This document shows, piece by piece, positions 1 to 8,781 of a stretch of 64,000 nt of DNA (position 1 is its first letter; each line of letters starts with the position of its first letter). The stretch is from Chryseobacterium endalhagicum (GTDB lineage Bacteria; Bacteroidota; Bacteroidia; Flavobacteriales; Weeksellaceae). The notes under the pieces were generated by a model. It made no database searches and was not told the DNA's origin. It saw only the letters and a program-made list of their open reading frames with translations. A program made the position numbers and the translations under genes. The stretch lies in the NCBI RefSeq assembly GCF_016745235.1, contig NZ_JAELVM010000002.1:620001-684000 (forward strand). The letters run 5' to 3'.

Positions 1-1479
1 ATAAGTGAAAGGTCTGTGGTTGGAAACCGTCATCCAGTGATTGAAAAAAGGTTTTCCGGTTTTGGCCTCGGAATTCATCGTCTGAATGGCTTTTTTAGCC
101 ATATCTTCATCAGCAACACCCCAAACATTGGCAAAGGTGATTTCTTCCGGTTTAAAGTTGTTTCGGTCTACAATATCATAGCCGTTTCCAGCAAAGAAAT
201 CCTGCATATTGTCGAAATAGCTGTATCCTCCATATAAGAATTTTACATCGTAGCCTTTGGATTTGAATACACTTCCTGTAGTAAATTTATTTTTGTTGTC
301 GTCTCTTTTGATGATGCTTTCTCCCGCTGTAGGAGGAATACAAAGCGTTAATGCTTCAAGACCCCTTACCGTTCTGTTTCCGGTTGCATACAGATTGGTA
401 AACATCAGTGAGCGGCTTGCAAGGCTGTCCAGGAAAGGCGTGATTTTCTTTTCTCCGCCATAAAGGGCCATAAAATCGGCAGATAAACTTTCAATAGAGA
501 TAAGAACTACATTTTTCTTAAGTTCCGGCTGGTCCGCAACTACATTTCTTGGTAATGAAGGATCGGAATACTGGCTTAAAAAGTTCTTTTCTGCCAGTTG
601 TTGGTTGATCTGCGGATAAAACTGGAAATAATCTAATTCATTGTGCGTAAAAGCCCAGTAGAATTTGGGAAGCCCGTTGTCTTCAATCTCATCGGCAAAA
701 ACATTGTCAGATCTGATCTGCATTAACGAGGATATCCCGAAAAGACTAATTCCTGAAAGAACGATAAAAGTTCCCAGAAGCATCATCTTCTGTTTAAAAT
801 TGGGAAGTTCTAAGAGTTCACCTTTTGTCTTTTTATAAATGAACCAGGTCACCGCTAAAGTAACGATCAGGATTGCAGAAAACAAAGGGATCACGGGATA
901 GCTTTCCATGATGTTGCCGATTACCTCGTTGGTGTATATCAGGTAATCTACAGCAATGAAGTTATAGCGTACTCCAAATTCATTATAGAAGAAATATTCA
1001 CTTACAGCATTGAAGATGATAAGAAGAACATATAGCAAAAGCGTGATGAAATACAGCGTGTTGCGGATTCTGATTCTTTTTGATGGAAGAAAGAGCATCA
1101 AGCCAAAGAAAACAGTCTTTATACCGACAAATGCAAGGGCTACTTCCGTAATAGAACCTCCATACTGATCAAATATATTGTTTGGGATGAGCAGAATGTA
1201 CAGGAAAAACAGTACCAAAGCTCCAAAAATAATATATCCGTAAGGTTTATTGTACTTGGAATCTGACAGGAATAAAAAGTAAACGGCCAATACTGTACTG
1301 GCCAGCGTAAATACAAAAATATCATTCAGCAGACCGATGGACAGGACTTTAATAATTTCAAGGGCACCAAAGCTGGAGGTGGTAATAGGGTGGAATAGAA
1401 AAACGATCCGTATGATCAGTGAAATGATCAGATAGAAAATCCCTACATATAGGAATGGTTTTATTTTGCCTTGAAACAT
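1..1479 (-). CDS. LtaS-like alkaline phosphatase superfamily membrane protein, C-terminus cut by window edge
   Basis: Reading on the minus strand from the ATG at 1477-1479, 493 codons stay open to base 1, so the C-terminus lies outside the window. The first ~200 residues hold about five hydrophobic segments. They are followed by an extracytoplasmic sulfatase-type domain beginning near VVLISIESLSADFMALYGG, whose Glu matches the metal-ligand region of LtaS. The later stretch TGNRTVRGLEAL fits the nucleophilic Thr region. LtaS-family proteins transfer phosphoglycerol or phosphoethanolamine groups to envelope polymers; the substrate cannot be told here, and Gram-negative members are often of unknown role. 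A TATCTTTG box (minus strand, 1506-1513) lies just upstream. Confident of the family, not of the substrate. Confidence 0.85.
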   Translation of the reverse strand, partial: MFQGKIKPFLYVGIFYLIISLIIRIVFLFHPITTSSFGALEIIKVLSIGLLNDIFVFTLASTVLAVYFLFLSDSKYNKPYGYIIFGALVLFFLYILLIPNNIFDQYGGSITEVALAFVGIKTVFFGLMLFLPSKRIRIRNTLYFITLLLYVLLIIFNAVSEYFFYNEFGVRYNFIAVDYLIYTNEVIGNIMESYPVIPLFSAILIVTLAVTWFIYKKTKGELLELPNFKQKMMLLGTFIVLSGISLFGISSLMQIRSDNVFADEIEDNGLPKFYWAFTHNELDYFQFYPQINQQLAEKNFLSQYSDPSLPRNVVADQPELKKNVVLISIESLSADFMALYGGEKKITPFLDSLASRSLMFTNLYATGNRTVRGLEALTLCIPPTAGESIIKRDDNKNKFTTGSVFKSKGYDVKFLYGGYSYFDNMQDFFAGNGYDIVDRNNFKPEEITFANVWGVADEDMAKKAIQTMNSEAKTGKPFFNHWMTVSNHRPFTY

Positions 1480-1650
1480 GTACAATAAATCTAAGTTAAT
1501 TCGCGCAAAGATAGTTTTTGTATACAACTTTTAGAGAAAAAAAGTAGAAATATGATATTTCTTATATTTTTTTTGAATTATTATTGAAGATTTAACGTAT
1601 TCCGTAATTTGAATAAGAAGGTTTAAAATGATGATTGAACGCAGGATATC

Positions 1651-1679
1651 AATAAAAAAGGACTATTAAAAAATAGTCC
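1651..1679 (-). terminator. Intrinsic terminator after ribH
   Basis: An 8-bp perfect stem (GGACTATT/AATAGTCC, 1660-1679) with a 4-nt loop is followed on the minus strand by six T. It sits just downstream of the ribH stop and probably ends the TPR-ribH unit. Confidence 0.8.
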
Positions 1680-1705
1680 TGTATACTGTTAAGATGTATT
1701 AAAGG

Positions 1706-2224
1706 TTAAGAGTGTCCGAAACCGATATTTCCCTTTTTGTCCGAAAGTTTTCTTTTGAAATCAATCATTCTCAGGGCTGTTACGGCTGCTTCTACGCCTT
1801 TATTGCCTAAATCTCCGCCGCTTCTTGCGATAGACTGCTCTTTGTTGTCATCTGTTAATACACAGAAAATGGTCGGTGTATCTGTCAGTACGTTGCAGTC
1901 TTTGATTCCCTGGGCCACTCCTGCGCTTACAAAGTCGAAATGAGGGGTTTCGCCACGGATGATGCATCCGATAGAAATTACAGCATCATACTTTCTTTCT
2001 TTGCACAGCTGCATGCTGGCATAGGTAAGTTCAAAAGCACCCGGAACCGGGAATAGTTTTATATTTTCTGGTTTTACGCCTTCTTTTTCAAGAATTTCCA
2101 AAGCTGCATCACGAAGATTGTAAGTCACAAAATCATTCCACTCAGAAAAAACAATGCCGATAGAAAAATCTTCGGCATTGGTTATATGAAGTGGCTTGTA
2201 ATCGGAAAGATTAACTGTTGCCAT
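1706..2224 (-). CDS. ribH: 6,7-dimethyl-8-ribityllumazine synthase
   Basis: This is the penultimate enzyme of riboflavin synthesis. It condenses 5-amino-6-ribitylamino-uracil with 3,4-dihydroxy-2-butanone 4-phosphate, usually as a cytoplasmic capsid-like oligomer. The 172 residues cover the whole family. Visible signatures are VPGAFELTYA (~60-70), GCIIRGETPHFDFV (~85-100, with the family's Gly-Glu-Thr-x-His substrate loop) and GGDLGNKGVEAA near the C-terminus. The gene starts 3 nt after the stop of the upstream TPR protein, so the two are surely cotranscribed. No other riboflavin gene is in the window and no FMN riboswitch was seen upstream. Confidence 0.97.
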   Translation of the reverse strand: MATVNLSDYKPLHITNAEDFSIGIVFSEWNDFVTYNLRDAALEILEKEGVKPENIKLFPVPGAFELTYASMQLCKERKYDAVISIGCIIRGETPHFDFVSAGVAQGIKDCNVLTDTPTIFCVLTDDNKEQSIARSGGDLGNKGVEAAVTALRMIDFKRKLSDKKGNIGFGHS

Positions 2225-2227
2225 TTA

Positions 2228-2935
2228 TTAAAAGTATTTAGTCATTTCAATATAAGAATCAGACATTCCGTTGTCGTAGTCCTGATATTTCTCGTCAATT
2301 GCAGAGAAGTATTTTTTAGCTTCTGCATTTTTCTTTAATCCTATTGCGACAATACCTGCTTTTCTTGTGAAATAGTAAGCCGTATAAGGATCGTTTGAAG
2401 CCGTTGACGCTTTGTCTAATAAAGCTAAAGCCTCATCATTTTTGTTAAGACCTGATTTTGCATCTGCCATAGCACCATATTTCAAGGCTACTAAAGTTTT
2501 GTTGTCAGATGAAAATTTGTCTAAAAGATCGTAAGCTTCCTGGAATTTTCCTTCCTTGAATTTCAATAAACCTGCGTTATAAGCAGCAAGTTCACCCACT
2601 TTCGTTCCTGAATAGTCATTATATGTTCCTACAAAACCTGGATTTGCAGCAGATTTTCCGCCTAAAGCTTCTTTATCTTTACCTTCCGTCTGGTTTTTCT
2701 GAGCAGCAAGGAAACCTTTTACAGCTTCAACGTTCTTAGGAGCCACAACAAACTGTTTGTATGCGAAGAATCCTAAAACACCCAAAACCAAAACTCCGAA
2801 TATAATACCCAATTGCTTTGAATATTTTTCAAGGAATCTTTCAGTGTTTAAAGCCTCTCTGTCAAGGTCTTTAAAGAACTCAACCGTTTCTTTACCTTCT
2901 TGCTCATTCTGAGCATTCTTACCCAATTTTGCCAT
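2228..2935 (-). CDS. Membrane-anchored TPR protein (YfgM-like)
   Basis: A 235-residue protein with a charged cytoplasmic N-terminus, one transmembrane segment at ~42-60 (GIIFGVLVLGVLGFFAYK) and a C-terminal region of helical repeats. Patterns such as AYNAGLLKFKEGKFQEAYDLL and ALKYGAMADAKSGLNKNDEAL fit tetratricopeptide repeats. The arrangement resembles the YfgM/TPR_21 family, implicated in periplasmic chaperone networks; that role is inference. It is the first gene of a two-gene unit with ribH, a linkage I recall as common in Flavobacteriia. A well-spaced promoter lies just upstream. Confidence 0.8.
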   Translation of the reverse strand: MAKLGKNAQNEQEGKETVEFFKDLDREALNTERFLEKYSKQLGIIFGVLVLGVLGFFAYKQFVVAPKNVEAVKGFLAAQKNQTEGKDKEALGGKSAANPGFVGTYNDYSGTKVGELAAYNAGLLKFKEGKFQEAYDLLDKFSSDNKTLVALKYGAMADAKSGLNKNDEALALLDKASTASNDPYTAYYFTRKAGIVAIGLKKNAEAKKYFSAIDEKYQDYDNGMSDSYIEMTKYF

Positions 2936-2956
2936 ATATTTTTAAAAATTGAAATG

Positions 2957-2987
2957 CAAATTTAATTGTTTCTGAATGATTTACAAA
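2957..2987 (-). promoter_or_regulatory. Bacteroidota-type promoter for TPR-ribH
   Basis: On the minus strand TTTG (2984-2987) is separated by 19 nt from TAAATTTG (2957-2964), a full match to the TANNTTTG -7 element. It lies 21 nt before the start codon. Confidence 0.7.
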
Positions 2988-3047
2988 ATACTTTGAAGTA
3001 TTATTGCGAAAATGTTGCGAATTGTCAAGTGTTCATGATAAAAACGC

Positions 3048-3126
3048 TTCGGCTCCGCTCAGCGTGACATCTCTAATCCTATTGTTTTTACAGTTTCAGA
3101 AGCTTGTCACCTTGAGCGGAGCCGAA
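3048..3126. repeat. Imperfect 22-bp inverted repeat
   Basis: Arms at 3048-3069 and 3105-3126 (ttcggctccgctcagcgtga / cttgagcggagccgaa core) pair with two mismatches across a 35-nt spacer. Near-identical GTCACnnTGAGCGGAG motifs are, from memory, dispersed between genes in many Bacteroidota genomes. No coding function is visible. Confidence 0.75.
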
Positions 3127-3150
3127 TGTTATATTTTAATTTCAGGAAAT

Positions 3151-3687
3151 TTAATATTCGAGGATATTATAGATTTCTGCCCCGAATTTCTCTAATTTCT
3201 GATCACCGTTCAGGTCTTTTAAGCCGATCAGGAAACTGAACTGGGCTACTGCTGCGCCTTGTTTTTCCACAAGTTTGGCTGCCGCTTCTGTAGTTCCTCC
3301 TGTGGCCAGAAGATCATCATGGATCAGGATTCTCTGTCCTTTTTTGATCTGCCCTTCACGGGTTTCTATTTCTGCGCTTCCGTATTCCAGATCGTATTTT
3401 TCTGAAACTATCGGAGGAGGAAGTTTTCCTTTTTTACGAATAAGGATGAAAGGAACTTCCAGGGCAACTGCAATGGCAATTCCGAAAAGATAGCCCCGGC
3501 TTTCTATGCCGCAAACGGCATCTATTTTTCCTTTGCTGAAGGCTACAAGATCTGCAATGACATCTTCATACAGTTTCGGGTCCAGGAAAATAGGTGAAAT
3601 ATCTTTAAACTGAATTCCCGGAATAGGAAAGTCAGGAAAGTTTTCAATAGTTTCTTCCAGTCTTTTGATCAGTTCTTGTGAAGCCAT
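3151..3687 (-). CDS. apt: Adenine phosphoribosyltransferase
   Basis: Purine salvage: adenine plus PRPP gives AMP and pyrophosphate. The 178 residues match the usual length. The PRPP-binding loop is ILIHDDLLATGGTT (~123-136), and the N-terminal FPIPGIQFKDISPIFLD block is typical of Apt. The ATG (3685-3687) shares one base with the TAA of the upstream lipoprotein gene, giving a TAATG junction that suggests translational coupling. The hairpin repeat at 3048-3126 follows the gene and might act as its 3' structure. Confidence 0.97.
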   Translation of the reverse strand: MASQELIKRLEETIENFPDFPIPGIQFKDISPIFLDPKLYEDVIADLVAFSKGKIDAVCGIESRGYLFGIAIAVALEVPFILIRKKGKLPPPIVSEKYDLEYGSAEIETREGQIKKGQRILIHDDLLATGGTTEAAAKLVEKQGAAVAQFSFLIGLKDLNGDQKLEKFGAEIYNILEY

Positions 3688-4886
3688 TAAGGGTTTATTT
3701 TATAGCTGGAAATTTTCCAGTCTCCGTTTACATTTTTAAGCCCGAAAGTTACTTTTAAAGAAGTGGTTTTTCCGTTCTTATCCGTTACATCATAAGTAGC
3801 ATTTACACTTGCTCCGCTTGGATTGGATGCATTGGTGGTAATGTTTTTTACGCTTACATTTTTCACAGACCCGAATCCTGAAGTAGGATTGGAGAAGGAT
3901 TCGTAGCTTCCCCAGCTTGGATTGCTGGAGGTGTCATATGCCGCTTTAAGGTTTTGAGAGCTTACACTGCTCAGGAATTTACTTACTGTATTTTTAGGAT
4001 CTGCAGCCGGCTGTTTTGGCGCTGCAGGTGTCGTTGTCGTTACGCTTGGGTCTGTAGATGTAGCAGGGGGTACTGTAGGATTATTTGGATCAATTACAGC
4101 ATTTGGATCCTGTGTTACAGCGGTAGAATCTGTTTTTGGCGGAGCAGGCACTTTCAAAGCTGACGGATTTACATCAAGCCCGATTTTAGACATTTTGAAT
4201 GTCTTTGCCGTAGTTTTTACTGAAACTGTGATATCTATTTTGTTGTCTACCACTTTAGCAGCAGGAATGGAAGAGAATTTTAAATTGAATCCCTTAAAGT
4301 TATTATCCTGCATCAGGTTTTTCGCGGTAGAAAGCTTTACTCCGTTGCTGAACACTTCTAAAGTTGCCTCTAAACCGGCACCGGTAAATGAAACAGGCTT
4401 TCCTGAAGCATCTACAAGTCTCGGAACGATCTGGATGGCTGTAGGAGCCCCGTTTCCGTCGTCTCCGGTAGGATTGGCGATAATGCTCAATGAACTTGCT
4501 TTTACATCATTGGCATCGGTTTCTTTCGCTTTATCGTCCCCGAAGATATTCATTTCTCCAAGAGATGGCGGAGAGGTACTGGCCCATTCGATACCGTTTT
4601 TCTGAGCGACTTCATCAGCCAGAGTAAGGATTTCAGGAACTTTTTTTCCGTCAATAAGCTTTCCAAGGGCTTTCAGTTCTTCTACATCACCATCTGCTTC
4701 TACCCCGAACGTCTTTAAAATATAAAGCGCCTCATTGAATTTGATCTGTTTAATAGTCGAAAGGCTTGAAGTCATGTCATTGATACTTGACTGCAGCGTT
4801 TTAGTATTCGTAGCATCTACATGATCCTTCCTGCATGCCGTAAAAAGCAACAGACTGAGAACAAGTAGAAAAGAAAACTTTTTCAT
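3687..4886 (-). CDS. Lipoprotein with Pro/Thr-rich linker and C-terminal NTF2/DUF4878-like domain
   Basis: A 399-residue envelope protein. The first 18 residues form a lipoprotein signal ending FTAC (Cys18 acylated). A helical region (~25-120) is followed by a beta-rich domain (~130-240), a low-complexity Pro/Thr/Ala linker (~245-300) and a final domain (~300-399). That last domain begins NTVSKFLSSVSSQNLKAAYD and ends in GDWKISSYKI, a pattern seen in DUF4878/NTF2-like folds. I do not recognise the whole protein. A TAAATTTG box (minus, 4903-4910) is 16 nt upstream. It overlaps apt by one base; any functional link to purine salvage is unknown. Confidence 0.75.
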   Translation of the reverse strand: MKKFSFLLVLSLLLFTACRKDHVDATNTKTLQSSINDMTSSLSTIKQIKFNEALYILKTFGVEADGDVEELKALGKLIDGKKVPEILTLADEVAQKNGIEWASTSPPSLGEMNIFGDDKAKETDANDVKASSLSIIANPTGDDGNGAPTAIQIVPRLVDASGKPVSFTGAGLEATLEVFSNGVKLSTAKNLMQDNNFKGFNLKFSSIPAAKVVDNKIDITVSVKTTAKTFKMSKIGLDVNPSALKVPAPPKTDSTAVTQDPNAVIDPNNPTVPPATSTDPSVTTTTPAAPKQPAADPKNTVSKFLSSVSSQNLKAAYDTSSNPSWGSYESFSNPTSGFGSVKNVSVKNITTNASNPSGASVNATYDVTDKNGKTTSLKVTFGLKNVNGDWKISSYKINP

Positions 4887-5027
4887 TTTATTTTGTTTGC
4901 TACAAATTTAATAAAACCTTTAATAATACTAAGTTTTTATTTTTCTTTTGTTCACTTTCAGACTCTGTTGATTGTCAGGTTGATATAGATGCTGTAGTTA
5001 TTTTGATTAATTGGTTTGGATAAATAT

Positions 5028-6050
5028 TTAATTTTTGGTTTTATTTTCCTGCTCTTTCAGATCATCTTTGAAAAACGAACTGAAAATGGTCTGCATATTA
5101 GGAAAAGAAGGCTCTTTCCAGAACTGGGTTTTATAATTGCTGTTGTCTTTGTTGAATTTCACCTTTTCTATATCATTTTCATTGCTGAAACTGAATTCTG
5201 TAACATGGAAGTTATTGTATGAAATAATCTGATTATAGTTAGGCTCACTTTTATGCTTAAGCTTTACGAAGACCACCTCGTTATATTCTAAAAAATCTTT
5301 CAGGCTTTTTTCGGAATCTTTTTCAAAAGACATATTGAGAATGGTTCTGATATCATAAAACCGGTAACCGAATAGAGAGAATTCTTTTTCCTGAAGGGCA
5401 GCTCCGGTTACTTCTATCTGATCTTTCCGGTCCCCTTTTAATTCTTTAATGACATTCCATTTTTCTTTATACTCTTCAGGGTTGCCCACATGTTTAAGTT
5501 TTGGAAGTACCAATGAACTGCTGGTATCCCACGATGAAACCACTTTTTTTTCATTTTTGGCATCTACTAATTTAAATACCCGGTACTGTTCAATATTAGC
5601 GCTTTTCAGCTTTTTTGTTTTATTATCAAATACGTAGGTTATAATTCCATCCGTGTAGCTGTTCAATTTGTTATTCAGTGTCACGTAGGCATTGAAATTT
5701 CCTTTAATGTGAATGTATTTCGCAGGTTTTGAATTCTTAATCACCACGGTTTCTATTTCTTTAACCTGATCATTAATTTTAATGACATCCTGATTGAGTT
5801 CTGCATAAGTAAGAAGTGCAATGGGGAAATTATTATAAACGAGCTGGAACTTCTCCTGCTCGGGTGAGATGGACTGTTTCTCAATTTTGCCATCAATATC
5901 AGAAAAGGCAAGAATACTTCCGTCTTTTCCGAAAACGGATACTTTGGGAAGAGGCTTGTTGGTCTGCTCAGAAATAAAAGTAATGGTCTGCGCCTGCATA
6001 AAGCTGAACAGAAGAATGAACAGGGTGGAGAGAAGAATATTTCGTTTCAT
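5028..6050 (-). CDS. Secreted protein with CarboxypepD_reg-like N-terminal domain, function unknown
   Basis: A 340-residue protein with a clear Sec signal peptide (KRNILLSTLFILLFSF, cleavage after MQAQ). Residues ~22-100 (TFISEQTNKPLPKVSVFGKD) look like the carboxypeptidase-regulatory-like beta-sandwich that many Bacteroidota outer-membrane proteins carry at the N-terminus. The remaining ~240 residues have mixed alpha/beta composition and no motif I recognise. It appears to be a single-gene unit, with 141 nt of empty sequence downstream and the actF terminator region upstream. Confidence 0.65.
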   Translation of the reverse strand: MKRNILLSTLFILLFSFMQAQTITFISEQTNKPLPKVSVFGKDGSILAFSDIDGKIEKQSISPEQEKFQLVYNNFPIALLTYAELNQDVIKINDQVKEIETVVIKNSKPAKYIHIKGNFNAYVTLNNKLNSYTDGIITYVFDNKTKKLKSANIEQYRVFKLVDAKNEKKVVSSWDTSSSLVLPKLKHVGNPEEYKEKWNVIKELKGDRKDQIEVTGAALQEKEFSLFGYRFYDIRTILNMSFEKDSEKSLKDFLEYNEVVFVKLKHKSEPNYNQIISYNNFHVTEFSFSNENDIEKVKFNKDNSNYKTQFWKEPSFPNMQTIFSSFFKDDLKEQENKTKN

Positions 6051-6161
6051 AGTATATTTTGTTTAGTTGATTTGATTTGTAAAATAAAGACCTATCTATT
6101 CTAAAGACACATAAAGTTTGAAATGGTTGCCTGAAGGTTAAAAAATTTCACCTTTATGCAA

Positions 6162-6194
6162 AAAAAAGACTGATCATTACAATCAGTCTTTTTT
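6162..6194 (-). terminator. Terminator of the alternative complex III operon
   Basis: A stem GACTGAT/ATCAGTC (6168-6174 with 6182-6188) is extended by A/T pairs. A long T run lies on the minus strand after the actF stop. The symmetric flanks also make it plausible for plus-strand transcripts. Confidence 0.8.
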
Positions 6195-6216
6195 ATTTTA
6201 TATCTGTTACAGTTCC

Positions 6217-7548
6217 TTAGAAAGGATACTCATAAATTTCAGATTCGTGAAGGTAAGGGTTACCTGTAGGGATCAGTTTAAGTTTAGACAATGCTGTCAA
6301 TACTGTGAACATGAACAATCCAACTACGAAAAGGATGGCTCCTAATACCAGGATGAATACTTCAGGAGTTTTCCAGTATGGACCTACCGTTCCCGGCATT
6401 ACCATGTTGAAATAATCCAGAATGTGTCCTAAAATAACCACTACAGCCATAATCGTTACTACTTTGTAGTTTCTCTTGATGCTGCTGCTCACTAATACCA
6501 ATAGCGGTAAAAGGAAGTTTACAATCAGCATTGGAAGGAACGTAGGAGAGTAGTGCTGGAATCTTCCGAAGAAGTAGTTCACCTCTTCCGGTACGTTCGC
6601 ATACCAGTAAAGCATGAACTGTGCAAACCAGGTATACGTCCAAAGCATACTTGTAGCGAAAAGGAATACTCCTAAATCGTGCAGGTGATTATCATTGAAC
6701 TGAGGTAGGAATCCGTTTTTCTTAAGATATACACTTAGTAAAATGATTACAGCGATACCACTTGAAAGGCAGCTAACCATTGAATACCAGATGTACATGG
6801 TAGAGTACCAGTGAGGGTCAATAGACATCAACCAGTCCCAAGCCCATGCTGCAGAAGCAAATCCGAAGAAGGCGATATATCCTACTGCCCATCTGTAAAG
6901 GAATTGATATTCTACTTTAGATTTTGTTTCGTCTACTTTCTTAGACTGTGCTTTCAGTTTCCATGCAAAGAATGAAGCTCCCAATACATAGATTAATGTT
7001 CTGATTGCATAGAAAGGAATATTCAAGAATCTTTTCTTTTCAAATAAGATCACATCAAAATGAGCAGAGTTCGGATCTGTTAAATCCGGATCCATCCAAT
7101 GGAATAAGTGACCCTGGTGGAAAATATTCAATAGCATTAATATAATCAGAATAGCACCTCCGTAAGGGATGTAAGAAGCAATAGCTTCCATTACTCTTGT
7201 AATAATAATAGGCCAACCTGCGTGGGCAGCATGCTGAATACAATAAAAGAATAATACAGCACAACTAACTCCAAAGAAAAATACTGCTACAAAGTGCAGC
7301 GCAGCCAACGGCTGGTTGTGAACCTGAAGCTCAGCGTGCTCTAAATGAGACGCGTGGTCCTGAGGTCCTATCATTTCACTTGAGTGTGTAGGGGCAGTAT
7401 GACCGGCAGCATGAACTGCTTCCATCATATGCTCTATTTTCTCAGTAGTAAGGCCTTTGTTCATAAAGAAACCTATAGCAAATAGAACTAAACCTACAAC
7501 AAGAAGGATTATAGAAGTTGATTTTAATTTTGGTGAAAAACTATACAT
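6217..7548 (-). CDS. actF: Alternative complex III subunit ActF (NrfD-like quinol-binding membrane subunit)
   Basis: A 443-residue polytopic inner-membrane protein with about ten hydrophobic segments, homologous in type to ActC. It is the last of six act genes, 8 nt after actE. In ACIII, ActC and ActF form the membrane core. After the first membrane segment there is an unusually His-rich stretch (~38-80, for example EAVHAAGHTAPTH and DHASHLEHAEL), probably in a loop facing the periplasm. Membrane segments with buried Trp/Tyr/His such as WAWDWLMSIDPHWYSTMYIW (~240-260) are typical. The synteny with five other act genes makes the identification strong. Confidence 0.93.
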   Translation of the reverse strand: MYSFSPKLKSTSIILLVVGLVLFAIGFFMNKGLTTEKIEHMMEAVHAAGHTAPTHSSEMIGPQDHASHLEHAELQVHNQPLAALHFVAVFFFGVSCAVLFFYCIQHAAHAGWPIIITRVMEAIASYIPYGGAILIILMLLNIFHQGHLFHWMDPDLTDPNSAHFDVILFEKKRFLNIPFYAIRTLIYVLGASFFAWKLKAQSKKVDETKSKVEYQFLYRWAVGYIAFFGFASAAWAWDWLMSIDPHWYSTMYIWYSMVSCLSSGIAVIILLSVYLKKNGFLPQFNDNHLHDLGVFLFATSMLWTYTWFAQFMLYWYANVPEEVNYFFGRFQHYSPTFLPMLIVNFLLPLLVLVSSSIKRNYKVVTIMAVVVILGHILDYFNMVMPGTVGPYWKTPEVFILVLGAILFVVGLFMFTVLTALSKLKLIPTGNPYLHESEIYEYPF

Positions 7549-7556
7549 TTCTTTTC

Positions 7557-8258
7557 TTATTTTTTAGTTTCGGTAGTAGTCTCAGTTGCTGCTGCGGCTG
7601 GTGTAGCGGCAGCTGTTGTAGCTGCTGCAGGTGCTGCTGCTGCTTTTTTGAAAGCACTCATCACATACATTGCTACTCTCCATCTGTCACCTGCATTAAG
7701 CTGGCCAGCATAAGATCCCATTGCATTTCTACCGTTAGTTAATACATAATGAACAGATCCTACAGTAAGTTCTCTGTCGGCATAGTTTGGTACACCGGAG
7801 AAAGCTCCTGTCTGTACAATTGGTCCTTGTCCATCACCTCCTGTTCCGTGACATGCAGCACAGGTTTTATCGAATAACATTTTTCCTCTTTCAATATCTT
7901 TAGCTGCGTTGGCAGGATTCAAAGGAGAAGTGGTCATTGTTTTCGAAGCGTCATATCCGGCGTTGTACTCGTCAACATTTCTTGGAAGTAATCCTTCTTC
8001 AAAAATACCGTCTTTATTCTGTGCAACGGATCCTTCTACGGGAGCAAGACCTGTTGCAAAACTATTTTTAACGAAAGCAGGGATTTCATTTTCATGATCT
8101 GAATAAGCATCCTGAGCTTTCATCAATGGATCGTAAGCTACCGGAAAATACATATCCGGGAAATATACCAATGGTGCATTTTCTTTTGGTCCGCAAGAAT
8201 TAAGTAAAACCGTTGCTAAACCTAAAATAGCTGTAATTTTTAATACATTCTTTTTCAT
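7557..8258 (-). CDS. actE: Alternative complex III subunit ActE (monoheme cytochrome c lipoprotein)
   Basis: A 233-residue periplasmic cytochrome c. The signal ends in LLNSC (Cys22), so it should be lipid-anchored. A single CAACH heme motif lies near residue 134, followed by GTGGDGQG and a class I cytochrome fold, with a likely axial Met in NAMGSYAG. The final ~35 residues are a low-complexity Ala/Thr/Pro tail (~200-233), which might be a flexible tether. It sits between actD (1-nt gap) and actF, and passes electrons from the complex to cytochrome c or the terminal oxidase. Confidence 0.94.
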   Translation of the reverse strand: MKKNVLKITAILGLATVLLNSCGPKENAPLVYFPDMYFPVAYDPLMKAQDAYSDHENEIPAFVKNSFATGLAPVEGSVAQNKDGIFEEGLLPRNVDEYNAGYDASKTMTTSPLNPANAAKDIERGKMLFDKTCAACHGTGGDGQGPIVQTGAFSGVPNYADRELTVGSVHYVLTNGRNAMGSYAGQLNAGDRWRVAMYVMSAFKKAAAAPAAATTAAATPAAAATETTTETKK

Positions 8259-8259
8259 T

Positions 8260-8781
8260 TTAAGCGTCTTTTACAGTTATTTCTTCAACTCCAGTTTCAA
8301 TAAGTAACTGTTTTACAGATTCTACGTCTTCAGTTACAAATTCCATAAGGAATTTATCATCAGTAGTTCTTGGATCTGGGTTCTGAGCCGGAGCGCCCGG
8401 ATACATTTTGTTTCTAACCAAGAAAGTTAAAGACATCATGTGAGCAGCACAGAATACCATCAATTCAAACATAGGTACCACGAATGCAGGCATGTTGTGT
8501 GCCCAGTCAAAAGCTGGTTTACCACCAATATTCTGAGGCCAGTCATGATTCATTACGTACCATGTTACCGTAGCACCGATGGTTACTCCGTAAAGTGCAT
8601 AGAAGAACGCAGCATCAGAAATTCTGGTTTTCTTTAACCCTAAAGCTTTGTCAAGTCCGTGAACCGGAAACGGAGTATACACTTCGTTTATCGCAATTCC
8701 TTTATCGTTGAATGCCTTAACGCCGTTCATTAAATCGTCGTCGTCCGCATAAAGTCCGTATACAATTTTAGTGGTGCTCAT
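8260..8781 (-). CDS. actD: Alternative complex III subunit ActD (DUF3341)
   Basis: A 173-residue small membrane subunit beginning MSTTKIVYGLYADDDDLM. A nine-residue longer reading frame exists, but this ATG fits the family's start, sits right after AAGGAG and overlaps the actC stop by 14 nt. A soluble N-terminal part (~1-60) is followed by two transmembrane segments (~65-85 and ~108-130), as expected of DUF3341/ActD. It is a structural subunit with no cofactor-binding motif visible. Confidence 0.92.
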   Translation of the reverse strand: MSTTKIVYGLYADDDDLMNGVKAFNDKGIAINEVYTPFPVHGLDKALGLKKTRISDAAFFYALYGVTIGATVTWYVMNHDWPQNIGGKPAFDWAHNMPAFVVPMFELMVFCAAHMMSLTFLVRNKMYPGAPAQNPDPRTTDDKFLMEFVTEDVESVKQLLIETGVEEITVKDA

